Source: Protopterus annectens (Eukaryota > Chordata > Ceratodontiformes > Protopteridae). Taken from it: a stretch of DNA of 64,000 nt. Made by a program: the position numbers and the translations under genes. Positions within the stretch are counted from its first letter, which is position 1. Every line of letters starts with the position of its first letter. The stretch lies in the NCBI RefSeq assembly GCF_019279795.1, contig NC_056748.1:608291636-608355635 (forward strand), read 5' to 3'. Under the pieces are notes generated by a model, which searched no databases, was not told where the DNA came from, and saw nothing but the letters and a program-made list of their open reading frames with translations. This document shows, piece by piece, positions 34,421-45,631 of the stretch.

Positions 34421-36420
34421 TGTAATAGCCTCTGGATATTATCAGTCTTAGCCAATTGTTTCAAGTGATGGCACGTCAAGAGGCTGAGTAGAGAGAGAGA
34501 GAGAGAGAGAGACAACCCCCAACTGCCTTCAGAGCACATTATTCAGGCAGACCTTCAAGGATTCTGGGGTCTTGTGTCAGAGAAGGGTCCACAGTATCAC
34601 TGATTCTGTGGGCCTCCTCTGGGCCTGCATCCTTTGAATGGGATCACCTCTGCCACTGCTGCCCCAGCTGAAGGTGAGTCAAACTGACATCTAGACTTTC
34701 AAAATCTAGAGAATGAAGCCCTTTTATGGTTTCTGTTATAAGGTAGCCTGGGGCTTCAAATCTGACTGTGAAACAGAAAGAGTCTTACCTTCCTGCTCAC
34801 TCTTCAGCTTCCAAGGTATTTCTGTAAGATCTGAAGGTTTGCAAAGAAAGAGGTGAGGAAGGCCTGGAAAAAAAGAGTGCTACCTCTAAAGTTGACAAGG
34901 CCTTCTTTGGGGAGTCATTAATGGCAAAAGGATCCATGAACTTGAGATCCAGAGGATGCATATAGGTAGGGGTTCAGCCCTATGCTCCTCAAACCTCTGG
35001 ACCTTCTGAGCCAAAGAATTACTGGGTCTCTTTTTCAAATCAGACACTTCATGCTTCAATGATTTGTCTAAAGTCTTTTTGAGACTGCTGTATACAGTGA
35101 CAGGAGGCCTTTTAAAGTCAACTTATTCCTCCTATACACCAAGGCTCTGGGCCTGAAGGTAGTACAGATTTTTCAGTTCATGGATAAATGAGAAAGTCCT
35201 ATACATATGATGCATAGGTTGTGTAAGTCATGAGGTAGAATTTTGTGCCCACAAGTGACATATTTTTAAAAACTGGTCTACTTTTCTGTTTTAGCAAAAG
35301 AACAGCTAAAAGCTATAGCAAATATGTATAACCACACAGAAAATTAATAACTATATTTCACAGAAACAACACACTAAATACTTATTAAATCTAAGTGTCT
35401 AATTATCCAAATATCTAAATATGCATATCAGAAGCAAAACAAGGTACACCAAAAACTTAACAAGAATAACTATCCATGAAAGAAACTTATATAAATATGC
35501 AAGTTTCAGTAGTACAAAGAAGGGAAAGGAAAAACTAATGGTGGTAGAATGCCAAGAAAAAAAGACTCATAGGAAGAAAAGAATGGATAAAAACTATTCA
35601 TTATAAGGAAAATGTGGTCTAAATAACTATTTATACTAAGAAAAAATCTTAGAAAAATTGAAGAAATATACAAAACTGAGGTGCAGAGCTTAGCTGCAAG
35701 TGATCACACTTCTTTTTGCAAAGGTGATAAACAAAATCTAAGGTAACTAGGGGAATGGAAATTCTTAAAGGGGCTTGCAGCTGGAGAACTGATAGTGCTG
35801 AAGTTGGATCCAACAAGCAGCTTGAGGAGACATATTTTGTTTTTGGCTGAACGAATAGAATCAGCATCAGTCGTGACCTATCTTCATGAGGTTTCCTGAT
35901 AAATAAACTCAGTTTGCCCTCTAGATCACTATATCCAGAGCCGGTAGTCCAGTCACCTATCTACTTGACCATAAATTCTTCAGTAATCAGAGCTTTCTAC
36001 CTTTTCAAGGCTCACAGTGGATCTTAAGTTATCACTTCAGGATTGGTTCTTCTGTTTTATTTTTAGTTTTGTTGCAGTTCATGCATGGCAGTTTTTTTCT
36101 TTAATTGCTTAACTGACCTGACATGTTTTCTTCCTGTTTTTTGTTACGATGGCTAGTATTGTTTTGCTTGGCCACGTCAATGTCGCTGGAGTGTTACAGG
36201 CCCAAAGAAGATGGTTCTCCCATGCCCAGATTAGACACTGAACAGCCACAGAGGACATAACTAACCCCTGGTCCACGATGGCAGAAGCCACTGCATTAGA
36301 TAAAACCCAGAGAAACCAGTGAGTGGTCTCAGAAACAATGAATGGCCACTGCAGAATCACCAACCAGTGACTGAGGCATAGTCTGAGCTTGCGGTGTAGA
36401 CAAAGACTCCTTTTTCTGTT

Positions 36421-39400
36421 TTTTTTTTCCTCTTTTGCAGTACATCAAAAAAGGAAACAGCAGGACAGAGTTAAATATCAATGCTGTGGCCATGGAAAAA
36501 GCCTGACTTAGGTGTTGCTGGAGAGAGTTGATCAGAAGTCAAGTTGTCAAATAAATGTTCACAAGCAGCACACACAAAAGACAAAAATCAAGTAATGAAG
36601 GCAAGTTCTCACAAAGTGTATAAGAGCACAAAAACACAAAATAAGTCTCTCCAGCCTTGAAAAACACATCCCAACCCTTAACTTCAACATCTTTAAATAA
36701 AATGTCTCAAAAGCAGTAAACGTTAATGACAAAAAAGCCTCCAATAATCAATAAGACCCTTTCTAAAAATTGAGGTTCCTGACAAGAAACTTCCAATATT
36801 ATTAAAATTGATGGTATTCTTAAAGGGGAAATACTGCTTTAAGTTAAAAAAATAAAATACAATAAAATTCCCTTAGATGAGCAATAATTCCTGTAAAGGA
36901 AGGGTCATGTATGGGGACTTATCTGCCAGAAAACTGATTTTTGCTCCTGTGATGCCTCTGAACTGCTCTCTCAAGATGGCAATAATGTCCTAAAGTTGTC
37001 TACACTCTGACTTGGGATTTTCCTCCAAGAGTTTGTCCAATCTGTAGTTAGAGTGTAGATGGTGGTGGTGGGGAGGAACCAGAGCTTTCTAAAAACTGGC
37101 TGGTTGTATTCTAGGAGGATAACCCCAAACAGCCAAAGACTACTGCAGCAGGAAAATGATAAACACCTGTACATTCTGTATTCCTACCTGTGCCTGGCAC
37201 TAGGTTTAAAACAATCTCAGACTGCAACACTGTACAATGTGGGAGGCTCAAATTCATACTCTGTCCTTCACACCTGCTACATAAGGACCACATGTAATGC
37301 TGAATGCATATGACTGTGCCAGAGCTTGAGATGGGTTAATACCACTGCCACCAAGGCTATAGTGTATAAAGATAATATTCATATACCACCTCACTGCAAA
37401 CCCCTCTGACAGGATCACACAGACTGCAATCCCATACCTATTGTAATGGTTCAGATGGCTTGATGTTGATATAGCTGAGGCAGAGGCTATCAGGTGTTGA
37501 AGTCCCAGATTCATACCCTGACTCCCGAAAAGGAAAGCATATACCACTTTTGTGTCCATATAAGATTTCCAGTTCAGGACAGTACAACACTCTTAGCAAA
37601 ACTGTAGGACGTGGGAAGCTCAGGTTTGCATGTTGGCAAGGACACAAGGAATAATAAATATATAACCACACATGCTGTGTCTGGTCTACAGCTTGAGAAA
37701 GTTCAATGTAATTCTTCTTTAGAGTCAGACCTTAAGGTACTAGGGCCAAGATTTGCTTCCTGTGTATCATTATCTCTGTGAAAATAACATATACAGCTAC
37801 CTCTTTAGCCCTCAGCCTGAGGAACGAGGCAGTCAGACTTCACTGTTGGCAAAACCACAGGGCATGGAAAGACAGAGTGACTATTGGTTTCCTGACATCC
37901 CCTGTAAGAGAAGCAACTACAGTTTCAACCCTCTGCCCGCCACCTAAACTTTAGAGAATCTAACAGTTATCCAGCGAAGACTACGGCCATCAGATATGCA
38001 AGTCCAAAATTTGCAGCCTGACTCATAAGCACCACAGCAGCCATAAATGTATACAATTCCTATTTCCATGTACATTCCAGATCATAATGTGCCTGGCATC
38101 AGGTCTGAAATGGTCCAATATTGCTCTCACTGAGACCATGACATTACAGTTTCAGGAAAGTAAAAGTCATATGTTGGCACCATGTCATCAGCCCAGGAAT
38201 GAATATAGATACTGCCAATTTCCTGATCAAAGGCTAGAGATATTCAGACTACACTCTCATCATGACCAAATAGTCTGGAAAACCAGAGTCACATGGTGGC
38301 CATCTTAGAGGAGTGCATATCCTGTTACTGTTCCTCATCATCCAACCACAAATTCTCAATTCCCTGATGCTTCTGTTGCCTCTAAGAACAAGGCCAGAAG
38401 GTTTGGAAGACACAGAATAAGATCCTCCATCTGCACATATTCTGAAATCACCCAGGTGCCATTTCCAAGTTCCAGATTGCAATGCAAATCTCACTGAAAT
38501 GTTTATGGCCTTTCACGTACAAACTCCCACATTGATCCTTCACACACAACTTGAAGAACCTAGGAGGCCAGATACTGTACTGAAACCAAGGACTTAACCT
38601 CAGGTTCCAAATGGTCTTCCACCAGTTTTCTCAACATGATACCATATGACTGACCAGAATTTGCTCCTTAAATCTAAACCACAGCACTCAGGAATAGGAT
38701 ACATACTGTCACCTCCCAGGTTCTCAAATATAAATGTAAAAGCCAACAGTCTTGAAAAAAGCCAGAAACAATCCAATGCCTATGTCAGTGAAGACGAAGA
38801 GTCACACCATGTTGACCTTCTAGGGGGAGAATCTCATATTACAACATTCTCTAATATGTGACAGCCTCTTATGACAATGCTTTCAGGAAAGAACAGCACA
38901 TATCACCCATCCTGCCACTTCCACCATAAGTCTGCTATCTTGTCTGTATTTCCTGAATACTTGTGTCCTAGTATTCCTCACGTTACTCTTGCATTTACTT
39001 CCCTTATCCAACCATCAGCATTTTGGTACCCATTGCTGTTTTCCTCTCTACTCATTCTCGCTGGACTAACCAGACTACTAACACCTGTATCTCTCATATC
39101 TTCTCGTGAAGCTTACTTAATGTAATGTAGATCCTATACAATCTTCCACTACTACAGTGATTAAACCAAGCTCTGACCTTGCATCAACAACCTGATTCAC
39201 CTGTCATTCTCCCTCATCTCTCACTCTCTACTGTACCCTTACTCTTGCTTCAATGCTTTCCTTCCTGATTCTCCCATTTCGGCCTACTCCCATTTTCACA
39301 ACTTATGATACAGACCTTTTCCTCTTTCTACCACACCTGTGTTTGCTTATTCCTCAGTCTGTCCTTATTCATATCCTTCATCCTTCTCCTTTTCAAGTGG

Positions 39401-40550
39401 TGTTGAGATCTGATTTTCCCTATTTGATCATCACCTTTACTCCTCTAATATATATTTTTCCCCAGCTGCATGTTTAAGGTGTTTACCTATCTCCCTGCTC
39501 AGATTTGCTTTCCTTTATGGGTTCTGTCATTCAGAAGAATAAATGCCAGACTAACCAACTAACTTGTAATAAATGCATTTCAAGTAGCAGTTCTTGGGAA
39601 ATGCTTACTTCAAACTGTGCCTATTCTCAAACACCCAGTGTCTCTGTCTCTCATCTCCCTGTCAGCAAGTCATTTGTATCCCTTCACAAAAATAAATAAA
39701 TAAATAATAGCTACTCTGATGCAGTCAAACATAGTATGTGTCTGTTTCAACCACTACCTCTCTGTTTTGTTTGTATCTCACAGCCCATTCTCTGCTATCA
39801 ATATAGATCATTAATCTCTCAATAGCTGTTGTCAATACTGGACATCTCTGGCCCCTCTCAACTCTTACTGCCTACCATCTCCTTCATACTACCATATCAG
39901 TATTGTATCACTGTCACCTGCATAACCACTTTCTCTCCATCACCACAGTTTCTGTCAGCACTGCCCATTAATATATCCCCTTCTGTCAGCATTACTCATA
40001 AAGATGGCAGTCCAAGTCCCTATCAACATCATTATTCATGTGTCCCCCAAATCCATCAAGTCAGTCATGTCAGTGTGCATTCCACCCTATCAATTACTCC
40101 TCTGTCATTCCAGAACCTGTCAGCATCAGCCATCACCGCACTCCAAGCCCATAATAGATGTCTGTCACCGCCTCTGCAGCTCAAGACACTTCTCACCATC
40201 AGTGTCCCTAACCAGTCTGTCTTTCACATCTTAGTGTGAACCTATACCCTACTTGCCCATTATGTCAGCCATTCTCAAGCTAATGCTTTATTAACAGACT
40301 CCAGAACACTACCTCCCCGTCAGTTTACCCCACTGTAAAAATTCCTCTCTAGGTTCTATAGATATTTATTTGCTCTTGTCTCCCCAGCTCAACTATGAGT
40401 CAGATTCTCTTAATCTCCTGTAACTGTTGCACATTAATGTCACCTCTTATCAATGTCAACTGTCAGTGCCACCAAAGACTACACTAGTAAACATTTGATG
40501 TATAGTCCCAATTTCACTATATTAGCAGTACTTCTATTACTGGCATGAAT
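36421..40550. other. No recognisable gene; diverged repeats
   Basis: 37040-38860 contains weakly repeated phrases about 200-250 bases apart, such as GTGGGAGGCTCA / GTGGGAAGCTCA and GCCTGGCACTAGGT / GCCTGGCATCAGGT, suggesting an old tandem or dispersed repeat. 38870-40550 is pyrimidine-rich on the plus strand with Ser/Pro/Leu-rich frames that I take to be compositional. No motif of a known family was found. Confidence 0.45.
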
Positions 40551-40557
40551 TCTCCCG

Positions 40558-41431
40558 TTGAAAGGGGCAGCATGCAGTGTTCCACAACCCCTGTCAGACT
40601 ATCCCTCCAGCTACTTTCAACATCCACCAAACCAATTGAATTATGAATATGATAAAGGGAATAACAACGTAGGGAGGGGCAGACATATCCATTCTACTGC
40701 ATACACAAACGGATACGAAGAAGAGTTTCATACACCCCACCCATATGACCCTTTAGAATATCCAGAGTTGAGAAGATCCAAGAGGTTAAGGCAAAAGACA
40801 CCTGAAGGAGGCGCCCCAAACCGCAAGAGGTATTGAACAGGGGGAACACTTGTGAAAGTAACAGACCTGATAAATTTACGGAAAGTATACAGGTGGAAGG
40901 ATGTAGGCACACTTGGAAAGATTTTAGTATTTTCAACTACAGTGGGTTAGAAGTTACTGATAAGCACTTCGAATTATTTATTAAAGGTTCAAATTTATAC
41001 CCAGTTGTAGGAGTCAAATCTCTAGCATCTTGATTGACTGCAAGAAGTTTTTGAGGAAGAAAAATTTTGAAATTATGTTCGAAGGGAGGGTTTACCCACC
41101 AAGTGACATTAAAAAGAAAAGTATTATTAACCCACCTTTACACCCCCAACTAAATAATTTTGAGAACCAAGTAGAAGCTAAAATATGGGAGTTTCTAAAC
41201 AACAAAAGAACACAGTTTAATTTAACTAAAGAGGAAAATGAATTGTTGAAAGAACTTAGGGACAACAAGTATGTTAGAATCATGCAGCCCGACAAAGGGG
41301 GAGGGGTAGTGTTCATGGATAATATAGTGTATTCTGGTTTGATGCTGGATATTTTAAATGACAATAACAGATACATACACGTTTCCAGGAATGAAATAAA
41401 TCTAGCTTATAGAAAAATAGATTTAATTTAA
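40558..41431 (+). pseudogene. Penelope-like ORF, N-terminal region
   Basis: 40558-40836 is rich in Tyr, Pro, Asn and charged residues and ends in a basic stretch (RRSKRLRQKTPEGGAPNRKR) that could act in nuclear import or nucleic acid binding. 40833-41033 and 41030-41431 continue with WKDFSIFNYSGLEV, LFIKGSNLYPV and MQPDKGGGVVFMD, the last corresponding to the KxDKGGxxVV block found before the polymerase core of Penelope proteins. Two frame changes and a stop before an A run at 41431 separate it from the catalytic region. Confidence 0.7.
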
Positions 41432-41434
41432 AAA

Positions 41435-43180
41435 AAAATGCCAGATGAGAATTTAATCAACCAGGATACCTATGCATATTTGTTCATGGACAGACCTAAA
41501 ATACCCTCCATTTTAGGGATCCCTAAAGTTCATAAGGATCCCAACAACCCCCCCTCTTAGGTCGATTGTGGCTGCCACTGGTTCTAAGACCTACCCTTTG
41601 GCTACATTTTTGGACCTTAAGTTGAAAAATATTTGGACCAATATGGGGGGAATACTTAAGGATTCCTGGGATTTTTTGAGGAGTGTAACTGATGATCTGT
41701 ATGATGACTCCCTTATATTTGTCACCTTGGACATACAAGATCTGCTTAATGTTATACCCCACCAAACAGGAATGGAGTGGTTTGAGGAAGCTTTGAAACA
41801 ACATGGAGATTCACATAAGATAATGGTTTACACTGATTTGATGGACCTAGTATTAAAACACAATTTCCTCTATTTTGAGGGTGAGTTTTACAAGCAAACA
41901 CAGGGAGTAGCCATGGGGGCATGTTGCACCCCCACTTATTCCAATATTGTTTTGTCAGTGTGGGAGGAAAATTTTGTATTTTCTTCAGAGTATGCTAGAT
42001 TTTGGAAATATTACAGGCATTACCTGGATGACATTTGTTTTTTCTGGATGAGTACGGAGGGCAAGTTGAATGAATTTGTCTGTTATCTTAATCAGACTAC
42101 AGAATTTTTGAAATTTACTCATTGCATTTCCCATAAGGAAATGCATTATCTGGATGTGACGATACAAAAGGTTGAAAGGGAGAGGAAATTTAAATCCACT
42201 ATACACCGAAAGGATACTTTCTCAAACTCCTACCTTTACTTTTCCAGTTCACACCCATACAGGCAGAAAAGGAGTATCCCTAAATGTCAGTTTGTACGTT
42301 GTTCCAGGATGACTTCTGACAATATAGATTTTGAGATGGAATGTTATAAACTAAAAGAAATGTTTCTAGCTAGAAAATACCCCCAAGACCTAATAGGTGG
42401 GGTCGTAAAAGAGGTACAACATGGTAGGTCCAATAAATTTGGACCCATTTTAGGGAAAGCTAGTGAAAAAACCTTGAATACTGACCATGTACAGGCTGTT
42501 ACACAGGATACTATGGGTATGAGGGGGAATTTTGTCATGAATTACAGTACTGATGCAAGTACTATTAGGGACATAATTCTTAGAAACTGGCAGAAGTTTG
42601 AATGCTCCTCAGATTTAGAAGTTATTTTTAAAACCCCACTTCAGTTCACTTACAGGAAAGGTAGGAATTTAAAGGATATACTGGAGAACAAAAAAGTGCA
42701 GGTCAGCAAGAAAAGAAATGGTACCTTTAAATGTGGGACCTGTTCCAAGTGCCTCTATATTATCAACCAGGATTCTGTCAGCATTTCAAGTAGAAATAGA
42801 ATTATTGAGGCTACCACATTTTCTAATTGTGACACAGTGGGAGTAATTTACCTTGCTAGTTATAAAATTTGTGGGGCATTTTATGTAGGTAAAACTATTT
42901 GTAAGCTCAAAAGGAGAATATATGAACACCTTAATGAGATTCGGAAGCAGGACACTAAGAATGCCCTTTACAAACACTCTCTAGCTTGTCAGAATGCTAG
43001 TTGCAGTTTCTTTGTTTTGGAGAAAGTAGAACAAGACCCTGGGGGGGGGCATGGGAAAACCAGACAGAGGTTAAGGAACTTTACTGGCAGTTGGTCTTGG
43101 AGGCTAACAGAACCCCTGGGTTAAACAAACACATTTCTATTGTACCAGTTCTCAGTATGAGAGCTGCTAAATTATAAAAC
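41435..43180 (+). pseudogene. Penelope-like reverse transcriptase and GIY-YIG endonuclease
   Basis: Before a break at a C run (41550-41558), the frame carries ILGIPKVHKDPNNPP, the PKxHK block. From 41568 the 518-codon frame holds FVTLDIQDLLNVIPH (first catalytic Asp), KQTQGVAMGACCTPTYSNI and YRHYLDDICFFW with an intact YLDD, then HYLDVTIQK and HPYRQKRSIPKCQF. A FKCGTCSKCLY cysteine motif precedes the nuclease: GVIYLASYKICGAFYVGKT corresponds to the GIY and YIG halves and LKRRIYEHLNEI to the catalytic Arg helix. A run of nine G at 43031-43039 shifts the frame; in another frame the natural C-terminus ends at about 43179. Confidence 0.88.
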
Positions 43181-43473
43181 TTCCCGGCCAGATGGCAGTC
43201 CTGATCATATTAGCTTGTCATGGTACTTTTTCAACCTTTTAGCTTTTTAGTTCACTTAGTGTTTTCTTCACACATTTTTCATTTGTTTTTACAACATGTT
43301 TTTATGTAAAACCTTGTATATGTGCTCGGTTTTATTCAATGTTCAACATTTTTAACATTTTTAATGTTTAATTACCTGCTTGAAAGCTTTATTTTGTGTA
43401 TTTATTTTGTGTCTTTAAATTTTTAAATACTTCATTGGTTAATAAATGTTAATTAGGGAGGGGTTGACAGTGA

Positions 43474-43540
43474 ACAGTATATCATCTGATGATGTCTTTG
43501 TGACGAAAACACTTAATTTCTGGAGTGCGTTTATGTTCAA
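43474..43540 (+). ncRNA. Candidate hammerhead ribozyme motif in Penelope-like 3' region
   Basis: CTGATGA at 43486-43492 and GAAA at 43505-43508 are the two invariant core strings of a hammerhead. Between them GTC and GAC can pair as a short stem II around TTTGT, with one unpaired T. After the GAAA, CACT (43511-43514) can pair with AGTG (43524-43527) as stem III, and GAACA (43472-43476) with TGTTC (43534-43538) as part of stem I. Penelope-like elements are known to carry such ribozymes. The cleavage-site triplet is not a clear match, so this copy may be degenerate. Confidence 0.45.
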
Positions 43541-43560
43541 ATAAATAAATGTCTGCCAGA

Positions 43561-44279
43561 TCCACCATTCTGAGTTTTTGACCTCTGGTATTTGTGCCCT
43601 GGTTTTTGTGCTAAAATAAGTAACAGTTACTTACTATGGTCCTAGCAGATATGGATTGCAAAGAAGTCTGTGGTAAGATAAAACTGATATAATAAATATT
43701 CATTATTATTCAAAAACGTACATACTGATTGAGGCATGTCCATTGTAAAGCCAACATATCTTGACAGAAACAAGTCCAGCAGTTAAACTACTGCAAAGCG
43801 GAAGCTGGACCGATCGTACTTGCATAAGTTATTGAAAGCAAGTAACAACTACGTCATACATCTTCCCTTTTTCCTCTGTCACTCATAAAACTACTCATTC
43901 ATTTAGTAGTTAATTGTCAAGCAGCAGCGTTAAACTTGCTAAACAATTCCAGGCAACTTTAGTACTTTATATTGTTAAAAAAACTTTTTAAAATTAGTTG
44001 TGGATATCCTAAAAGTCTGTGATTTCTGTCTGCAACTAATTTAACATTCAAAAACGTTCACACAGATTGGTCAAGCCAATCAGTGTGCTTATTATAAATC
44101 ATGTTCCTGTCAGGAAATAGTTAAAGCACCTTCTCCCTGTTGCTACACAGAGAATTTTAACTTTAAAAATAAAAAGAATTCTCATGCCAGTGAACTGCTC
44201 CATGAAGCAGAATATTACAATATGATTAAAAGCAATCCTCGTGGCTCTTGATGTTCAACATGCCTATTCTGATAGAGCA
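43561..44279. other. No recognisable gene
   Basis: AT-rich spacer after the Penelope-like element. No frame, repeat or RNA gene identified. Confidence 0.5.
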
Positions 44280-44605
44280 CAGTGGCCAGCAGATAGCGTA
44301 GTCACTTCATAGCAAGAGGTTCCCTGGTCTGATTCTCGGCTAGGGTGCCTTCTGTGCTGTGTCTGCATGTCCTCCCTCGGTTCACGTGGGTTTCCTCTCA
44401 CATTCCAAAGATATGCAGTAGGTGGAATGGACACTCATAATTAGCCATATGTGTGACTGTGTATCCAAGTGTGTGGTGTGGAAGAACTACCGCAGCAGGG
44501 CTAGCGGAGTAAACTTTGGCTCTAGATGATTGTCAGTGGTTAATTGACACCCCGACCCCATGTGCAAATATGGGAAAAAGGGTTTGTAAGTGGATGAATG
44601 GATTT
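44280..44605 (+). mobile_element. tRNA-derived SINE
   Basis: The head has a tRNA-like pair of promoter boxes: GTGGCCAGCAGATAGCG (A-box-like) and GGTCTGATTCTCGGC (B-box-like, 44326-44340). It continues with CACGTGGGTTTCCTCTCACA and TTCCAAAGATATGCAG, a body shared by several fish and lobe-finned vertebrate SINEs as I remember them. The 3' end has GTGGATGAATGG, resembling an L2-type tail. RNA polymerase III would transcribe it. The promoter boxes are diverged, so it is probably silent. Confidence 0.72.
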
Positions 44606-45300
44606 AGCGACTTTAGCCTAAATGGTTGTCAGTAAACTGCAGCTTTTAGAAAGAACAGATGAACAATAATTCAAACATTTGACATTCTGTATAAAGCTAA
44701 GCAATCAGAGAAATGATAGCTACACCATGATAATGAAACCAGTTGAAAATCAACTATATTAAAAAAAACAGAGACTGCAATGTATTGTGCAGCCATTAAC
44801 AATTTAGAGCATGTGCAGTACATATCTTTCATGCCCCAGATTATCAGAAGCTGGCAGAACAACCATTTATGTAATAACATTACTTAAATAATTTCAATGT
44901 ATAATACCAATACTCTGCTCCGGAGTGTGGTAAACACAGAATTTACCCGCACCCATTTGTGGATTATTGCTAAAATATATATTCATATAAAATTATATTC
45001 AGTTTCTGTCCCTAATGGTTCTTTAACAGGCATTTCACTCCCCACAAAAAAAACAAAGAGCATATAATAAAATAAACATTAATTGTTGGCAGTTTTACAT
45101 TCACCATTAATATTTACCAATAGCCTCCTACCCTAAAAAAGTAGGAGAATCTAATCAAAAGAAAAAATGCATATATACAGTTTTGCATTCTATAGCATAC
45201 ACTAAATAAAGTGAAAACAATTACATAATTTGAAAAAACAAACTAATAAGTATCCCCTCCCCAATAAACAGAAAAAAATTATCTTTTGACAGTGTTAACC
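44606..45300. other. No recognisable gene
   Basis: AT-rich sequence with short A runs. Nothing identifiable. Confidence 0.5.
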
Positions 45301-45314
45301 TAATTTACATCCAT

Positions 45315-45483
45315 GTATATACACCCAGGCAGAAGAAACAGGCAGTCCAGTATCAGTTCAGTAAAGTTTTTAATCACAACGGTTCTGATTAAAAACTTTA
45401 TTGAACTGATACTGGACTGCCTGTTTCTCCTGCCTGTGTGTATATATATTTGTGTTTGTTATGTTCGCTTTGGGTGTTTTGGA
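45315..45483. mobile_element. 169-bp fold-back insertion with 14-bp flanking direct repeats
   Basis: The direct repeats TAATTTACATCCAT lie at 45301-45314 and 45484-45497. Between them is an inverted repeat of 62 bases per arm (45315-45376 and 45386-45447) with four mismatches and a 9-base spacer, followed by about 36 bases outside the hairpin. The arms contain CAGGCAGTCCAGTATCAGTT. A 14-base target duplication suits LINE-type insertion; the inverted duplication could come from template switching or snap-back priming. Confidence 0.85.
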
Positions 45484-45564
45484 TAATTTACATCCATACT
45501 TAAGTGATTTTAAAACTTCCCCATAACCTTTTTAGTTAAGTACAAGAATCAGAAAAAAGGAAAA

Positions 45565-45567
<3 letters not shown>

Positions 45568-45629
<62 letters not shown>
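45568..45629. repeat. (AT)n microsatellite at the RTE 3' end
   Basis: AT run directly beside ATCATCATCATCG, the 3' tail of the RTE LINE on the minus strand. Confidence 0.95.

Positions 45630-45631
<2 letters not shown>

Larger units (their letters stand above)
31640..36420 (-). mobile_element. DIRS-type tyrosine-recombinase retrotransposon, nearly complete but dead
   Basis: Minus-strand order: leader (36400-36100, similar to 4000-4300), a degraded gag region (about 35900-34450), reverse transcriptase (34420-33700), RNase H (33430-32760) and a tyrosine recombinase (32703 to about 31660). This is the DIRS gene order, and no LTRs of retroviral type are present. Frames are heavily broken. Split direct or inverted repeats, which should flank a DIRS element, could not be located by eye. 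A short GA run lies at 34491-34511. Confidence 0.75.
40558..43560 (+). mobile_element. Penelope-like element (Neptune-type?) with GIY-YIG domain
   Basis: A plus-strand element whose single ORF is now in four pieces (40558-40836, 40833-41033, 41030-41431, 41568-43124). Reverse transcriptase motifs are followed by a cysteine motif and a C-terminal GIY-YIG nuclease, the architecture of Penelope-like elements. A 3' untranslated region with a hammerhead-like motif follows at 43474-43540. Two of the frame breaks lie at homopolymer runs. The CxxCxxC motif before the nuclease is the reason for suggesting the Neptune group; this is from memory. Confidence 0.85.

Noticed and set aside
38871-40239. Ser/Pro/His-rich plus-strand frames
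   Set aside because: Pyrimidine-rich composition gives long frames here; there are no motifs and no consistent frame.
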